Shown here piece after piece: positions 26,280-35,879 of a DNA stretch of 64,000 nucleotides. The stretch covers positions 1 through 64,000 of the forward strand of contig NZ_JADBEL010000008.1 in the NCBI RefSeq assembly GCF_014873855.1, written 5' to 3'. Origin of the DNA: Sporosarcina limicola (GTDB taxonomy: Bacteria > Bacillota > Bacilli > Bacillales_A > Planococcaceae). Below the pieces are notes generated by a model. It was not told where the DNA came from, made no database searches, and worked only from the letters and a program-made list of their open reading frames with translations. The translations under genes were made by a program, and so were the position numbers. Each line of letters begins with the position of its first letter. The first letter of the stretch is position 1.

Positions 26280-27317
26280 TTAAAACAAAAGAGATCTATA
26301 TACTTCTCCTATAATCCCTTCCATTTGATGAACACCCAATTCTGAATTCGTCATTATGACCGCACCTTTCTCTAAATATGGAAATGCCACCATCATACAT
26401 TGAAAACCCACTCCCCAACCAAGTGATGTAATTTCTAGTTCTTTTTCAGAGCTTTCAAGAAACACACCTAATCCAGTCCAACTTTTACCTCTTTGTGGGG
26501 TTATCATTTCTTTTGCTAAACTTTCCGAAATGCCAACCTTGCTTTCTCCTTTTACAGCATTCATTAACTCAAGAACTAATTCAGCTAAATTCAAAGAAGT
26601 TGTCCATAATCCAGAAGCCGCTGGATAAGGATATATTGGATATTTCCCATCTACTAATTCACCGTTTTTGTTGTGACCACACGAAAAGTTCTGTCTATCC
26701 ACTTCCAACATTGTTGTATTGAATTGGCTATTTTCCATTCCTAATGGTTCAAATATTTGCTCATTCATAACTTGATGAAACGGTTTTTCAGTAACATCTT
26801 CTATCAGTTGCTGAATGATACAAAAACCTGCATCCGAATAATGGAATTCACTTTCTGGTTCACACTTGACGTTAATAGGAGTTTTACAATAAGGAGTTTG
26901 CCCCTCTAATAATTCAACCATCGAAGGAATCCCCATTTTCGAATTAAGTTCAGGAAAACTACCTTCAGGGTCTTTAATTCCTGATTGATGACTTAGTAAG
27001 TTCCTCAATGTAACTTTTTTATTTTTAGTAAAATCATTTTCTGGTACTTTCCACGATACAAGACTTTCATTCACATCATCATCTAAATCAAGAAGTCCTT
27101 CCTCTACCAGCTTCATAGTAAGTATTCCTGTTAAGAACTTGCTAATTGAACACGCACTAAAAATAGAATCTTCATTTGCTTTTCTATTGCTTTCCACTTC
27201 TAATAAGCCGTAATTTTCTGTTCCACTAATTTCACCTCCCTCAAGCAATGTGATACTTAAACCTTGCACATTATAATGTTTCATTCGTTCTGGAATGTTA
27301 ATGTTCTTTAATTTCAC
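26280..27317 (-). CDS. Serine hydrolase, class C beta-lactamase fold
   Basis: A 345-residue protein starting at GTG 27317 behind AAGGGGGG. The nucleophile motif is SISK in FSACSISKFLTGIL (about 58), and the second motif is YSDAGF (about 160) in place of YxN. The block NLLSHQSGI is typical of beta-lactamase/D-aminopeptidase relatives. A KTG-like third motif is replaced near GWGVGF. There is no signal peptide, so it acts inside the cell, perhaps as an esterase or peptidase; resistance to beta-lactams is not implied. Confidence 0.85.
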   Translation of the reverse strand: MKLKNINIPERMKHYNVQGLSITLLEGGEISGTENYGLLEVESNRKANEDSIFSACSISKFLTGILTMKLVEEGLLDLDDDVNESLVSWKVPENDFTKNKKVTLRNLLSHQSGIKDPEGSFPELNSKMGIPSMVELLEGQTPYCKTPINVKCEPESEFHYSDAGFCIIQQLIEDVTEKPFHQVMNEQIFEPLGMENSQFNTTMLEVDRQNFSCGHNKNGELVDGKYPIYPYPAASGLWTTSLNLAELVLELMNAVKGESKVGISESLAKEMITPQRGKSWTGLGVFLESSEKELEITSLGWGVGFQCMMVAFPYLEKGAVIMTNSELGVHQMEGIIGEVYRSLLF

Positions 27318-27403
27318 AATTATCCCCCCTTGTTAGTATTATCAAATAAATTATAACACGAATAAACGTTCTGTTATATCTATTTGTAAAATAAATTTAT
27401 CTT

Positions 27404-27432
27404 CAACTAACCTGCTACGTTAGTTGAATTAC
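27404..27432. repeat. Short inverted repeat AACTAAC/GTTAGTT
   Basis: TTCAACTAAC and GTTAGTTGAA flank a 7-nt loop. It lacks a T tract, so it looks more like the end of a mobile-element relic than a terminator. Confidence 0.45.
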
Positions 27433-28065
27433 GGATAAAAAATTTCACATATACTATACTTTTATTTCATAAATATTCCAGGCCATATCTTTAATCACAA
27501 ATTAAAGCTGAACTAATACAAAAATTAGTTCAGCTTTAAAATAGCTTATTATAATGTTGCACATTGTATAAAGGATGCTGATATATTATGCATATTATTT
27601 TATCTCTTGACTTTTAATAAAACGCAAACACTCGGTCCCGCAATTGCAAAACCGCCAAAAGAGCAGTTGGTTCAGTTTGGATAGAAATAACCGTCAAAAC
27701 TTTCCAAGGGCGACGGTTATTTCTTTTTAGTTAGGAAAAAGATGACCGACAACAAAATTGTTATGGCCATCAGCCATACAACGGATAGTTGTATGAGTAA
27801 CTGACCGACTCAAGAGAGCCGAAGTCAAAATTTCCATTAAATCTGCTTCAGCTATCCCGTGTAGAGTGCCTTCGCTTAGTTAGTACATATATTCATATAT
27901 GCAACACACACGGTGCCATTGGTACTGGCACCAAATGCGACAATGACACTATTGATATCGTATTGGAGTTCGTTTAGTGTTGAATGTTAGGCATGCATTG
28001 TCAAGAATTATATGTAACTCACAGCTTCATAATTTTTTTGCAACAATATAGAAGGTGGTATTAGT
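27433..28065. other. Non-coding stretch with two hairpin terminators
   Basis: No intact gene. Hairpins lie at 27504-27540 (AAAGCTGAACTAAT and its inverse) and at 27683-27731 (GAAATAACCGTC with GACGGTTATTTC, followed by T). A short frame just before the second hairpin ends KPPKEQLVQFG, which suggests the 3' end of a lost gene. The remainder up to the penicillin-binding protein gene shows nothing I can support. Confidence 0.45.
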
Positions 28066-30201
28066 TTGGGTAGAATGGAACGTAGGAAAAAACAGACACG
28101 ATTAAGCAGAATTAAAGAATGGTTTAAATCAATAAAACTCATCAATAGACTATTAGTAGTCTTCATAGGTATTATCTTGTTTGGTCTATTGGTATTTACT
28201 ATTTTAATATCGTTTAGCGATGTAAGTAAATTGGATATTGTAGAACCAAGACCTACATATATTTATGATATAAATGGCGAGGTAGCTAGTAAAGTTTCTA
28301 ACTCGAAAATTGAAGGAGTTAGTCTGGATCAAATTCCAACAGAACTCATTGAAGCTTTTGTCGCTACAGAAGACCAACATTTTTATAAGCATAACGGTAT
28401 TAATTACTTTGGTATTACCAAAGCATTCATGCAAAATCTAGTTAAAGGTAAAGTTGTTTCTGGCGGTAGTACAATTACTCAACAACTTTCGAAAAATGTA
28501 TTTCTAACAACAGAACGCACTTATACACGTAAATTCAAAGAACTTATATTCACAAAGAAAATCGAAAGAAAGTACTCAAAAGATGAAATCATGGAACGTT
28601 ATTTAAATCAAATCTATTTTGGTGAAGGCGCATGGGGAATTCAACGAGCAGCTCAAGTTTATTTTGGTAAAGATGTTAGTGAATTAACATTAAACGAATC
28701 AGCTACACTAGCGGGACTAGTCAAAGCCCCATCTAACTTATCTCCTTATAAAAGCATGAAAAAAGCGGTTGAACGAAGAAATATCGTGCTGTCATTAATG
28801 AAGAGCGAAGGATATATCAATCAAAAGGATTTCGAAAAAACAATAGATCAACCCATTGTATTAACGGATAAAGAGACCATGGATTATAAAGGGAAATATC
28901 CGTATTATGTGGACTATCTAATCGAGGAAGCAATAAATAAGTACGGATTAACTGAGAATGAAGTGTTATCTGGGGGACTTCACATTTATACGGAACTAAA
29001 CCCTGTTATTCAGGACGCTACGGAAGAAGTCTATCAGAATGAAAACAATTTTCCAGTTAGCAAGCCAGATCAACTTATTCAAAGTGGTTCAGTATTTCTT
29101 AATCCTAAAACGGGTGGGATTAGCGCGTTAGTTGGAGGAAGAGGAGACTATACTTACAAACGATTTAATAATGCGACAAATTTAGTAAGGCAACCCGGAT
29201 CAGCATTAAAACCGCTTGCTGTTTACACTTCTGCATTGGAGCGGGGGTATGACTTTGACGATATGCTGGTTGATGAACCAATCAATATAGATGGCTATCA
29301 ACCGCAAAATATTGATAAACGATACCGCGGACAAGTGACACTGTATGATGCACTAATTAACTCTTATAACATACCTCCAGTTTGGCTATTGAATAAAATG
29401 GGAATTGAAGTGGGTTTTAGCACAGTTGAACGGTTTGGTATTCCTTTGGAAAAAGAAGATCATAATCTCGGACTAGCATTGGGTGGCTTACACCAAGGAA
29501 CGTCACCCTTGTTAATGGCTCAGGCTTTTTCCGCATTTTCGAACGATGGAATAATGATGCAAGCTCATGCTATTTCAGAAATAAAGGATTCAGAAGGGAA
29601 AATAGTTGGAAGGTGGAGTGAAAAGTCTGCTCGAGTTACAGAACCGGAAGTTGCTCAAAAGATGACGTATATGCTAAAAGGTGTTGTGGATAACGGAACA
29701 GCTAGAAATGCACATATATCGGGAATAGACGTAGCTGGAAAAACCGGTACTACACAACTACCTTTCCCTGGTGTAGCTGGTTCGAAGGATCACTGGTTTG
29801 TTGGATATACGCCAAATATCGTTGGTGCGATTTGGTTAGGCTATGATAAAACAGATCAAGACCATTACTTGACAGCAACAAGTGGTGTCACAGTTACAAC
29901 TATCTTCCAACAAATAGTAACTAAATCCATGAGTGAATTGCCTAACAAGGAATTTGACTTGTCATTGGTTGAAAAGAAGAAACAGAAACGAAGTTCAATG
30001 ATAGACAACGGGCAGAAGAAAGATAAAGAAAACAAAAAGGATAAAGAGGACAAGAAAGATAAAGGGAAAGACAGAGATAAAGAACACAAAAAGGATAAAG
30101 AGGACAAGAAAGATAAAGGGAAAGACAAAGATAAAGAACACAAAAAGGAGAAGGGGGACAAAGGAAATAAGGAGAAAAACAAAGACAAGAACCCTCATTA
30201 A
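28066..30201 (+). CDS. Class A penicillin-binding protein (PBP1A type)
   Basis: A 711-residue bifunctional cell-wall polymerase. It starts at TTG 28066 with GAAGGTGG seven bases upstream. One membrane anchor lies at about 26-48. The glycosyltransferase domain (about 65-240) has VATEDQHFYKHNGIN with the catalytic glutamate and GGSTITQQLSKN. The transpeptidase domain (about 330-620) has the serine in GSALKPLAVY, the SxN motif SYNIP and KTGTT. The last ~65 residues are a repetitive Lys/Asp/Glu tail with an 18-residue duplication. It is a single gene followed by terminators. Which B. subtilis paralogue (ponA, pbpF, pbpG or pbpD) it corresponds to cannot be fixed here. Confidence 0.93.
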   Translation: MGRMERRKKQTRLSRIKEWFKSIKLINRLLVVFIGIILFGLLVFTILISFSDVSKLDIVEPRPTYIYDINGEVASKVSNSKIEGVSLDQIPTELIEAFVATEDQHFYKHNGINYFGITKAFMQNLVKGKVVSGGSTITQQLSKNVFLTTERTYTRKFKELIFTKKIERKYSKDEIMERYLNQIYFGEGAWGIQRAAQVYFGKDVSELTLNESATLAGLVKAPSNLSPYKSMKKAVERRNIVLSLMKSEGYINQKDFEKTIDQPIVLTDKETMDYKGKYPYYVDYLIEEAINKYGLTENEVLSGGLHIYTELNPVIQDATEEVYQNENNFPVSKPDQLIQSGSVFLNPKTGGISALVGGRGDYTYKRFNNATNLVRQPGSALKPLAVYTSALERGYDFDDMLVDEPINIDGYQPQNIDKRYRGQVTLYDALINSYNIPPVWLLNKMGIEVGFSTVERFGIPLEKEDHNLGLALGGLHQGTSPLLMAQAFSAFSNDGIMMQAHAISEIKDSEGKIVGRWSEKSARVTEPEVAQKMTYMLKGVVDNGTARNAHISGIDVAGKTGTTQLPFPGVAGSKDHWFVGYTPNIVGAIWLGYDKTDQDHYLTATSGVTVTTIFQQIVTKSMSELPNKEFDLSLVEKKKQKRSSMIDNGQKKDKENKKDKEDKKDKGKDRDKEHKKDKEDKKDKGKDKDKEHKKEKGDKGNKEKNKDKNPH
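30034..30141 (+). repeat. 54-bp tandem duplication in the PBP tail
   Basis: Two adjacent 54-bp units beginning AAAAAGGATAAAGAGG (30034 and 30088) encode KKDKEDKKDKGKDxDKEH twice, differing at one residue. The repeat is in frame. Confidence 0.85.
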
Positions 30202-30217
30202 ATCATGAAAGTTAAAA

Positions 30218-30255
30218 TAACCCTTCATTTTCTATACCAAGAAAATGAGGGGTTA
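30218..30255 (+). terminator. Terminator after the PBP gene
   Basis: Hairpin TAACCCTTCATTTTCT with AGAAAATGAGGGGTTA, starting 17 bp past the stop codon. Confidence 0.8.
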
Positions 30256-30325
30256 AGATATCATGATAATACGTTAAAGGAATCGATTCATCCGTCACAT
30301 AAGTCACTTCAATTAAGTAAAGATT

Positions 30326-30360
30326 TCCCCTCAAGTCTTTCGTGGCTTGAGGGATTTTTG
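30326..30360 (+). terminator. Second hairpin terminator
   Basis: CCCCTCAAG and CTTGAGGGA arms followed by TTTTT, about 70 bp after the first terminator. It may back it up or end a lost gene. Confidence 0.75.
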
Positions 30361-30499
30361 CTGATGTTACTAGTGAATTTGTAGTGATGGGTATTCGAAT
30401 TTATTCGTATCTGGTGATTAACGTCACACGAAAGAACGTTTATTCGATATAATGAAATATATAAGGAATTCATTTCATAGAGAAAGGAGGTTGGACGTA

Positions 30500-33400
30500 T
30501 TGATAACCCAAAAGCAGATACTGGACATGTGCGGAAACAGTTCGTTTAAAAGGGGCGAAGCTTTTCATCGTTCGCGGAAAGTGACGATTGAACAATATAC
30601 CAGCACGTATTGTAAAGCGACCGTGGCTGGAACGGAAAACTTTCATGTCACGATCGACGATGAAGGGGAAGATGAAATTCGGACGGAATGCAGTTGTCCA
30701 TTGCTTCCTTTCTATCCGTACAAATGCCAGCATGTCGCTGCGGTAATGCATGCCATCTCTGGACTTAATGAGCCTTCAGGGGATCCTGCGGTGACTGACG
30801 GTCTGTTATCCCTTTTCAATGAAAAGCATATAAGGTCAAGTGGGCATCAGCTTCATTTTGAAGACCGGGAAGTGATTGACCTGCTGTTCACGTGGATGCC
30901 TGTTGCCGTCAAGGGCGGGCATATGCTCGGCATCGAAATTCAAATCGGTTCAGTTTCCGTGCAGCATATCCGGGGCTTTTTGAGTCAGGTAAATGAAGGA
31001 AAACCTACTGCCCTTTCGCCAACTTTTACGTTTGATTCGAACCTCCATTGTTTCCCGCGTGAAGCGGATGCTGTTCTTCAACAGCTCATTCGAATTAATC
31101 ATGAGGAAAAGGTCTACATAGCCGACTACTCAATCAGTCCGCAGACGTTACTCATCCCACCCACGTCATGGGATAGACTACTGCCGTTTTTGAACTGCGC
31201 GCCGTTAGTAAGATCGGAGTATGGCGGAAAGCGCATTGTCGGCATGCCGCTCTCAAATGGGACATTGCCCGTAAAGTTCCGTTTCGACAGGCTGGAAGGC
31301 CATGGACATTATTTGGAAATCAACGGATTGGCCCATGTTCTTGTTCTTCAGGCGTATCATTCCGTCCTATGCTACGGGCAATTGTTTCAGCTGGATAATG
31401 AGGATTGCAAACGTCTCACTGATCTCAAACAAATGGTCGAAACCTCGGGAGCCCGTCAACTGCCGATTTCCAATGAACAAATTGGTTTTTTCCTAGAAAA
31501 GGTCGTCCCGGGGTTGCGGAAAATCGGTGAAGTTCAACTTGCCGAAACAGTTTTGGACAAACTGGTGAAATCACCATTGCAAGCATTGCTATACATCGAT
31601 CGTGTAAATAATCGACTTCTTGCAAGCTTGGAGTTCAAATATGAACATATCGGCATTAATCCATTAACGGAAGGGGATTTACCGACGGGTTCGGTACTGA
31701 TTCGCGATTTGGAAAAAGAAGGAATCATCCTTGCGTTAATGAAAGAAAGTTCATTTACAGAAAACGATGAAGGTTATTTATTGCACAATGAAGAATTGGA
31801 GTATGAATTTCTACAGCATATCCTTCCGAAATTGCAAAAATTCGTGAAGGTATATGCAACGACAGCGATCAGGAACCGGATTTTCAGAGGGCATGCCCGT
31901 CCGCGGATTCGCGTCAAGTCACAGGAAGAGCGGACAGACTGGCTTGAATTCAAATTTGAGATGGACGGTATACCGGATAAGCAAATACGTGAAATCCTTG
32001 AGGCATTGGAAGAAAAACGGAAGTATTACCGTTTGCGGAATGGATCCCTTCTTTCATTGGAAACAAAGGAATTTGAAGAAATACAACGTTTTTTGAATGA
32101 AGTTCCCGGTGGGCTGGACGACCTAGAAAAGGGCTTGACCGTTCCAATAGGGCGTGGAATCCGCTTCCTCGCTGGTGCCGATGGGGATGGAATGTTCACT
32201 TTAGAAGCATCGGCGCGCCAGTTCTTTGAACGCCTCCGTAATCCCGACAGCACGGGAATTGAGGTGCCGAAGCAATTGGAAATGGTTCTTCGAGATTATC
32301 AAAAACAGGGGTACCAGTGGATGAAGACTCTAGCGTCCCATAGCTTAGGGGGCGTGTTGGCGGATGATATGGGGCTTGGTAAAACATTGCAGAGCATTGC
32401 GTTCATCCTGTCCGTACTTCCTGAAATTCGTGAGAAAAAACGGCAGGTCTTAATTGTTTGTCCCTCTTCTTTAACGTATAACTGGCTTAGTGAGTTTCAG
32501 AAATTCTCACCGGAAATTAATGCAGTGGTTATGGATGGGCCAAAAAAGGAGAGGACGAAGCAGCAGAATGATATAGAAGGCAAAGATGTATTAATCACCT
32601 CCTATCCGTTGATTCGCCGGGATATCCAGTGGTTTGAGAAACAAGACTTCCTGACGATCTTTTTTGACGAGGCGCAGGCATTTAAAAATCCGATCACTCA
32701 AACAGCACGAGCAGTGAAAAAGTTGCAGGCCGACAATCGATTCGCGCTGACGGGAACTCCTGTTGAAAATTCAGCGGAAGAACTTTGGTCCATCTTTCAC
32801 GTCATATTTCCCGAACTATTCATGGGATTGCGGGAATATAGTGAACTCACACCGAAAGCGATATCCCGCCGCATCCGACCATTTTTGTTGCGGCGGCTGA
32901 AAGAAGATGTCCTCGCAGAGCTTCCGGAAAAAATCGTGTCAATGGAGACCACGGATCTGCTTCCTGAACAGAAGACGATCTATGCCGCCTATTTGGCAAA
33001 GCTGCGCCATGATACGTTAAAGCATTTGGATAAGAATACAATCGGAAAGAATAAAATCAAGATCCTCGCTGGACTGACCCGGTTGCGGCAAATCTGTTGC
33101 CATCCAGCATTGTTCGTGGACGGCTATCAAGGAAGTTCGGCGAAGTTTGAGCAGTTGAAACAGCTAATTGAAGAATCGAAGCTTGCAGGAAGAAGGGTAT
33201 TGATCTTTTCGCAATTCACAAAGATGCTTGGAATTATCGGCAAGGAGTTAGCGATGAACGGGACCCCTTTCTTCTATTTGGATGGCCAAACACCTTCAGA
33301 AGACCGGCTGAAAATATGCAATCGATTCAACGCAGGAGAGCGTGATTTGTTTCTTATTTCATTGAAAGCGGGCGGGGCCGGTCTCAATTTGACAGGGGCC

Positions 33401-33649
33401 GACACGGTCATACTGTATGATCTTTGGTGGAATCCAGCAGTGGAGGAACAAGCTGCGGACCGCGCCCATCGCATCGGTCAAAAACGGGTCGTCCATGTCA
33501 TCAAACTGGTTGCCCGTGGAACGATTGAAGATAAAATGAATGAATTGCAGGAGAAAAAAAGAGATTTGATCGAAGAAATCATTGATCCGAAAGATTCTGT
33601 AAGCGCATTGCTCACCGAGGATGATATTCGAGAGCTGTTGGAGATATAG
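30500..33649 (+). CDS. SWIM zinc-finger SNF2 helicase
   Basis: A protein of about 1049 residues. I chose TTG 30500 (MITQKQILDMCG) because AAAGGAGG lies nine bases before it; the upstream frame to 30452 includes the ribosome binding site itself. A SWIM finger sits near residues 60-85: CSCP followed by KCQHVAAV. A large bacterial SNF2-associated region fills about 100-600. The ATPase core has DDMGLGKTLQS (motif I), FFDEAQAFKN (motif II, DEAQ), LTGTPVENS, and the C-terminal lobe SLKAGGAGLNLT and QAADRAHRIGQKR. Codon use looks more GC-rich than in neighbouring genes. The family remodels DNA-protein complexes; no partner gene is adjacent. Confidence 0.92.
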   Translation: MITQKQILDMCGNSSFKRGEAFHRSRKVTIEQYTSTYCKATVAGTENFHVTIDDEGEDEIRTECSCPLLPFYPYKCQHVAAVMHAISGLNEPSGDPAVTDGLLSLFNEKHIRSSGHQLHFEDREVIDLLFTWMPVAVKGGHMLGIEIQIGSVSVQHIRGFLSQVNEGKPTALSPTFTFDSNLHCFPREADAVLQQLIRINHEEKVYIADYSISPQTLLIPPTSWDRLLPFLNCAPLVRSEYGGKRIVGMPLSNGTLPVKFRFDRLEGHGHYLEINGLAHVLVLQAYHSVLCYGQLFQLDNEDCKRLTDLKQMVETSGARQLPISNEQIGFFLEKVVPGLRKIGEVQLAETVLDKLVKSPLQALLYIDRVNNRLLASLEFKYEHIGINPLTEGDLPTGSVLIRDLEKEGIILALMKESSFTENDEGYLLHNEELEYEFLQHILPKLQKFVKVYATTAIRNRIFRGHARPRIRVKSQEERTDWLEFKFEMDGIPDKQIREILEALEEKRKYYRLRNGSLLSLETKEFEEIQRFLNEVPGGLDDLEKGLTVPIGRGIRFLAGADGDGMFTLEASARQFFERLRNPDSTGIEVPKQLEMVLRDYQKQGYQWMKTLASHSLGGVLADDMGLGKTLQSIAFILSVLPEIREKKRQVLIVCPSSLTYNWLSEFQKFSPEINAVVMDGPKKERTKQQNDIEGKDVLITSYPLIRRDIQWFEKQDFLTIFFDEAQAFKNPITQTARAVKKLQADNRFALTGTPVENSAEELWSIFHVIFPELFMGLREYSELTPKAISRRIRPFLLRRLKEDVLAELPEKIVSMETTDLLPEQKTIYAAYLAKLRHDTLKHLDKNTIGKNKIKILAGLTRLRQICCHPALFVDGYQGSSAKFEQLKQLIEESKLAGRRVLIFSQFTKMLGIIGKELAMNGTPFFYLDGQTPSEDRLKICNRFNAGERDLFLISLKAGGAGLNLTGADTVILYDLWWNPAVEEQAADRAHRIGQKRVVHVIKLVARGTIEDKMNELQEKKRDLIEEIIDPKDSVSALLTEDDIRELLEI

Positions 33650-33680
33650 ATGGGTATAGGACATACGATTGAGATATTTG

Positions 33681-33762
33681 GTGCCTGTCACTCATACAAT
33701 CATGAAAGTTTGAACTTTCGAGTTTATTCAAGCTAACATGTTAGTTTGGGTGACAGGCACCC
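33681..33762. repeat. Short inverted-repeat element, copy B
   Basis: GTGCCTGTCAC and GTGACAGGCAC enclose about 60 bp with the inner pair GAAAGTTTGAA/CTTTCGAG and AACATGTTAG. It lies 31 bp after the SNF2 gene and directly before a broken RHH gene. Confidence 0.82.
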
Positions 33763-33782
33763 GCTTCTCTTTCCGATTTGAA

Positions 33783-34109
33783 ATGTTTACCCCGATAAAT
33801 CCAGTGGGTCGTCCGTCTGTCGGCATCACTAAAAAAATATCGCTAACGCTTTCTGAATTGGAGTGGGAATGGTTTGATAAGCAAGCGGATAGGAATCGTT
33901 CGCAATTTGTAAGACGGTTGGTTTGAGAGGCACAATCTCCAGAAAATGAATGGAACAATTATGCTTGTCTTGGATATGCGATAGCGAGTGCGGAAAAAAT
34001 GGGGATGAATGCCGAGCAAATTAAAGAATTGGTTCGTTCAATCTATGGAGAATTTGATTGGAAATCTGTTCCTGTGGCTAAAAAAAATTATAGGGAATCG
34101 GATTATTAA
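33783..34109 (+). pseudogene. Ribbon-helix-helix-like gene with an internal TGA
   Basis: From ATG 33783 the frame reads NPVGRPSVGITKKISLTLSE and WEWFDKQADRNRSQFVRRLV, the pattern of a CopG/RHH DNA-binding protein. A TGA follows at 33924. The same frame continues with EAQSPENEWNNYACLGYAI and ends at TAA 34109. A CGA-to-TGA change would explain the break. No ribosome binding site precedes the ATG; the inverted-repeat element lies just upstream and may have replaced the original start. Confidence 0.6.
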
Positions 34110-34223
34110 GGGAGGGGCTTATTCTATTTTTATTTGATTGGAAGAAAAAGGAAGAATTTACTACATAATACTCTTTTTTGTCCGATAGTTTACATGAAGA
34201 CTAAATAACAGGAAGGAATAATT

Positions 34224-34817
34224 GTGAAAAAATTATTTACAATGGTAATGCTAGGCGTACTATCTGTTTCAATGTTGTTTACGGGGGCAGAAACAAAGGC
34301 AGCACCTGTTTTGGAAAGTTCAAGCGAAAAAGTTGATATTGACTTGATGAAAGAACAGTTTCTAGAAAAGATTAGAGTTGAGCATCCAAATGCACAGTAT
34401 ATTGATTTAACTGCTGAAGAGTTACAAAAACAAGAAGAAGGTTTAACGACTTATGCTTCGGCACCACCTTTGAACTCTTTGGAGGTTTATGCAACTAGAT
34501 CTACTCAATACCTGAGTGGGACGGATTTTGAATATTATAGTGCGAACCAGTTGTCTTCTGTTTATGATCATGGAGGAGCAATTTTTCAAATAGTGACAGC
34601 TGAATTAGGATATGGGCACATTAGATTTGCAAAGTTAAATGGAGTTAATTTACCACAATTAGCAACTCAACATATAGACTTGAATAGAGATTTTGTCGTT
34701 GATGGATGGTATGTTTGGTGGGATGCTAGTGGTCATACTGGTGGAACATTTACTTATCAAAACACTTCTACAAATTTTCCAAGCAATACAATGACTGACT
34801 CCATTTTTATCAAATAA
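34224..34817 (+). CDS. Secreted YolA-like (DUF4879) protein
   Basis: A 197-residue protein behind GGAAGGA. A signal peptide covers about 1-27 and ends at ETKAAP. After a charged propeptide-like region comes a domain resembling B. subtilis YolA: APPLNSLEVYATRSTQYL, SSVYDHGGAIFQIVTAELGY and DGWYVWWDASGHTGGTF. YolA is a small exported protein from the SP-beta prophage region with no settled function. The gene is followed by an unknown protein 26 bp downstream, probably in one transcript. The family assignment is from memory of the conserved blocks. Confidence 0.75.
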   Translation: MKKLFTMVMLGVLSVSMLFTGAETKAAPVLESSSEKVDIDLMKEQFLEKIRVEHPNAQYIDLTAEELQKQEEGLTTYASAPPLNSLEVYATRSTQYLSGTDFEYYSANQLSSVYDHGGAIFQIVTAELGYGHIRFAKLNGVNLPQLATQHIDLNRDFVVDGWYVWWDASGHTGGTFTYQNTSTNFPSNTMTDSIFIK

Positions 34818-34843
34818 AAAAATTTTAGAAATCGGGTGATGGT

Positions 34844-35338
34844 ATGAACATTGGTTCAATTGTTTCTCATCAATCAGTATCATTTTATTCTAAAAAGACT
34901 AATGTCCAGTCGGAAAGTACGAATAAATCTGTATTTATTGTTGATGAAACAGTAGAGAATGTACAAAATTCAAGTTCAATAAAAAAAGACTCTTCTAATT
35001 TGTATAAAGAACTTTCTAGTAGATACGATATTAGAAATGCTACTTTCGAAGAAGTTCTTGAAATATCGAGTGCATTATATGAGGCAGGAGAAATTACTTC
35101 AACGGAGCATGGTCTTATGATATTTGATTATGAGCGTGCTACTAACTATTTAAAACGAAATGCACCAGGTGTTTCGTCTAGTTTTAATATGTATGAAACA
35201 CCTGCTGATAGTAATGGACGAAGAGATTGGATTGCGGAATTTGGGGCAAGAGCATCAAAAAGTTTAAAGTATGGCAATTTAATTGGTCATCAAAGTAATC
35301 AGAAGGTTCTCGATATATTTGAGAAATTATTGCGTTGA
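34844..35338 (+). CDS. Unknown protein downstream of the YolA-like gene
   Basis: A 164-residue soluble protein starting at ATG behind GGTGATGG. It lacks a signal peptide and membrane helices. The first third is Ser/Asn-rich and low-complexity; the rest is helical, with DIRNATFEEVLEISSALYEA and GLMIFDYERATNYLKR. It is the second gene of a two-gene unit with the YolA-like protein and ends at its own terminator. I do not recognise a family. Confidence 0.6.
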   Translation: MNIGSIVSHQSVSFYSKKTNVQSESTNKSVFIVDETVENVQNSSSIKKDSSNLYKELSSRYDIRNATFEEVLEISSALYEAGEITSTEHGLMIFDYERATNYLKRNAPGVSSSFNMYETPADSNGRRDWIAEFGARASKSLKYGNLIGHQSNQKVLDIFEKLLR

Positions 35339-35343
35339 GAAAA

Positions 35344-35389
35344 GAAAAAAAGAGCGGATTCTCCTTTTTTGGAGGCTGCTCTTTTTTAT
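35344..35389 (+). terminator. Terminator after the 34844 gene
   Basis: Arms AAAAAAAGAGC and GCTCTTTTTT with an inner GGATTCTCC/GGAG pair, followed by T-rich sequence. Confidence 0.75.
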
Positions 35390-35428
35390 CTGTTTTTTCT
35401 TTTGAATTCAACGCCCAAGGTCTTAGCC

Positions 35429-35763
35429 TCAATCCATATCTTGTAAAGAGTCATTTTTATAGTCAATCGATAACACTAAATCTGGAATAGAATCAAAACC
35501 GTTTTTTGCGAGTTCATATAATTGTGAACCGTAATGTGAAGCTGCAATGCTAGCATGTCTTGCAGTATAAGGATTTTCAAGAAGTTCTTCTTTGTATATA
35601 TCAAGAATATTGGTTCCGTTTTGTGTCACAAATTTACCATTTACAATCTCTAAGTCCTTTAAATTATACCCTGTGACCGTTTTTATTTGATTGATAAGAC
35701 GGAATTTCTCAAGGCTTTTAGGTGTGAATTGAGTGGAATCGTCAGCTCTGCTCTTTGAGTGCA
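35429..35763 (-). pseudogene. 5'-truncated gene cut by an inverted-repeat element
   Basis: A continuous minus-strand frame of about 110 codons ends at 35429. It reads SLEKFRLINQIKTVTGYNLK, DLEIVNGKFVTQNGTNILD, YTARHASIAASHYGSQLY and ELAKNGFDSIPDLVLSIDY. The sequence is plainly protein-like, but its beginning runs into the inverted-repeat element at 35764 and has no start codon. The family is not recognised. Confidence 0.5.
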
Positions 35764-35836
35764 GTGCCTGTCACTCATTCAAACGTGAAAGTTCAAACAA
35801 TCATTTTTACTTAAACTAACATGATTGTTTCAGTGA
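35764..35836. repeat. Short inverted-repeat element, copy C
   Basis: Begins GTGCCTGTCACTCATTCAAA and contains AACATGATTGTTTCAGTGA, matching copy A. The right end is incomplete: CAGTGAT stands where GTGACAGGCAC is expected. Confidence 0.75.
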
Positions 35837-35841
35837 TTATA

Positions 35842-35879
35842 AAGCCGAAATGCTTAAAAGGTATTCGGCTTTTTTTTTT
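35842..35879. terminator. Hairpin terminator
   Basis: AAAGCCGAA and TTCGGCTTT arms followed by a long T tract, directly after element C. Confidence 0.75.

Noticed and set aside
29865-30228. Minus-strand ORFs full of Ser/Leu/Phe under the PBP tail
   Set aside because: Antisense shadow of the AAG/GAT-rich lysine tail; no ribosome binding site.
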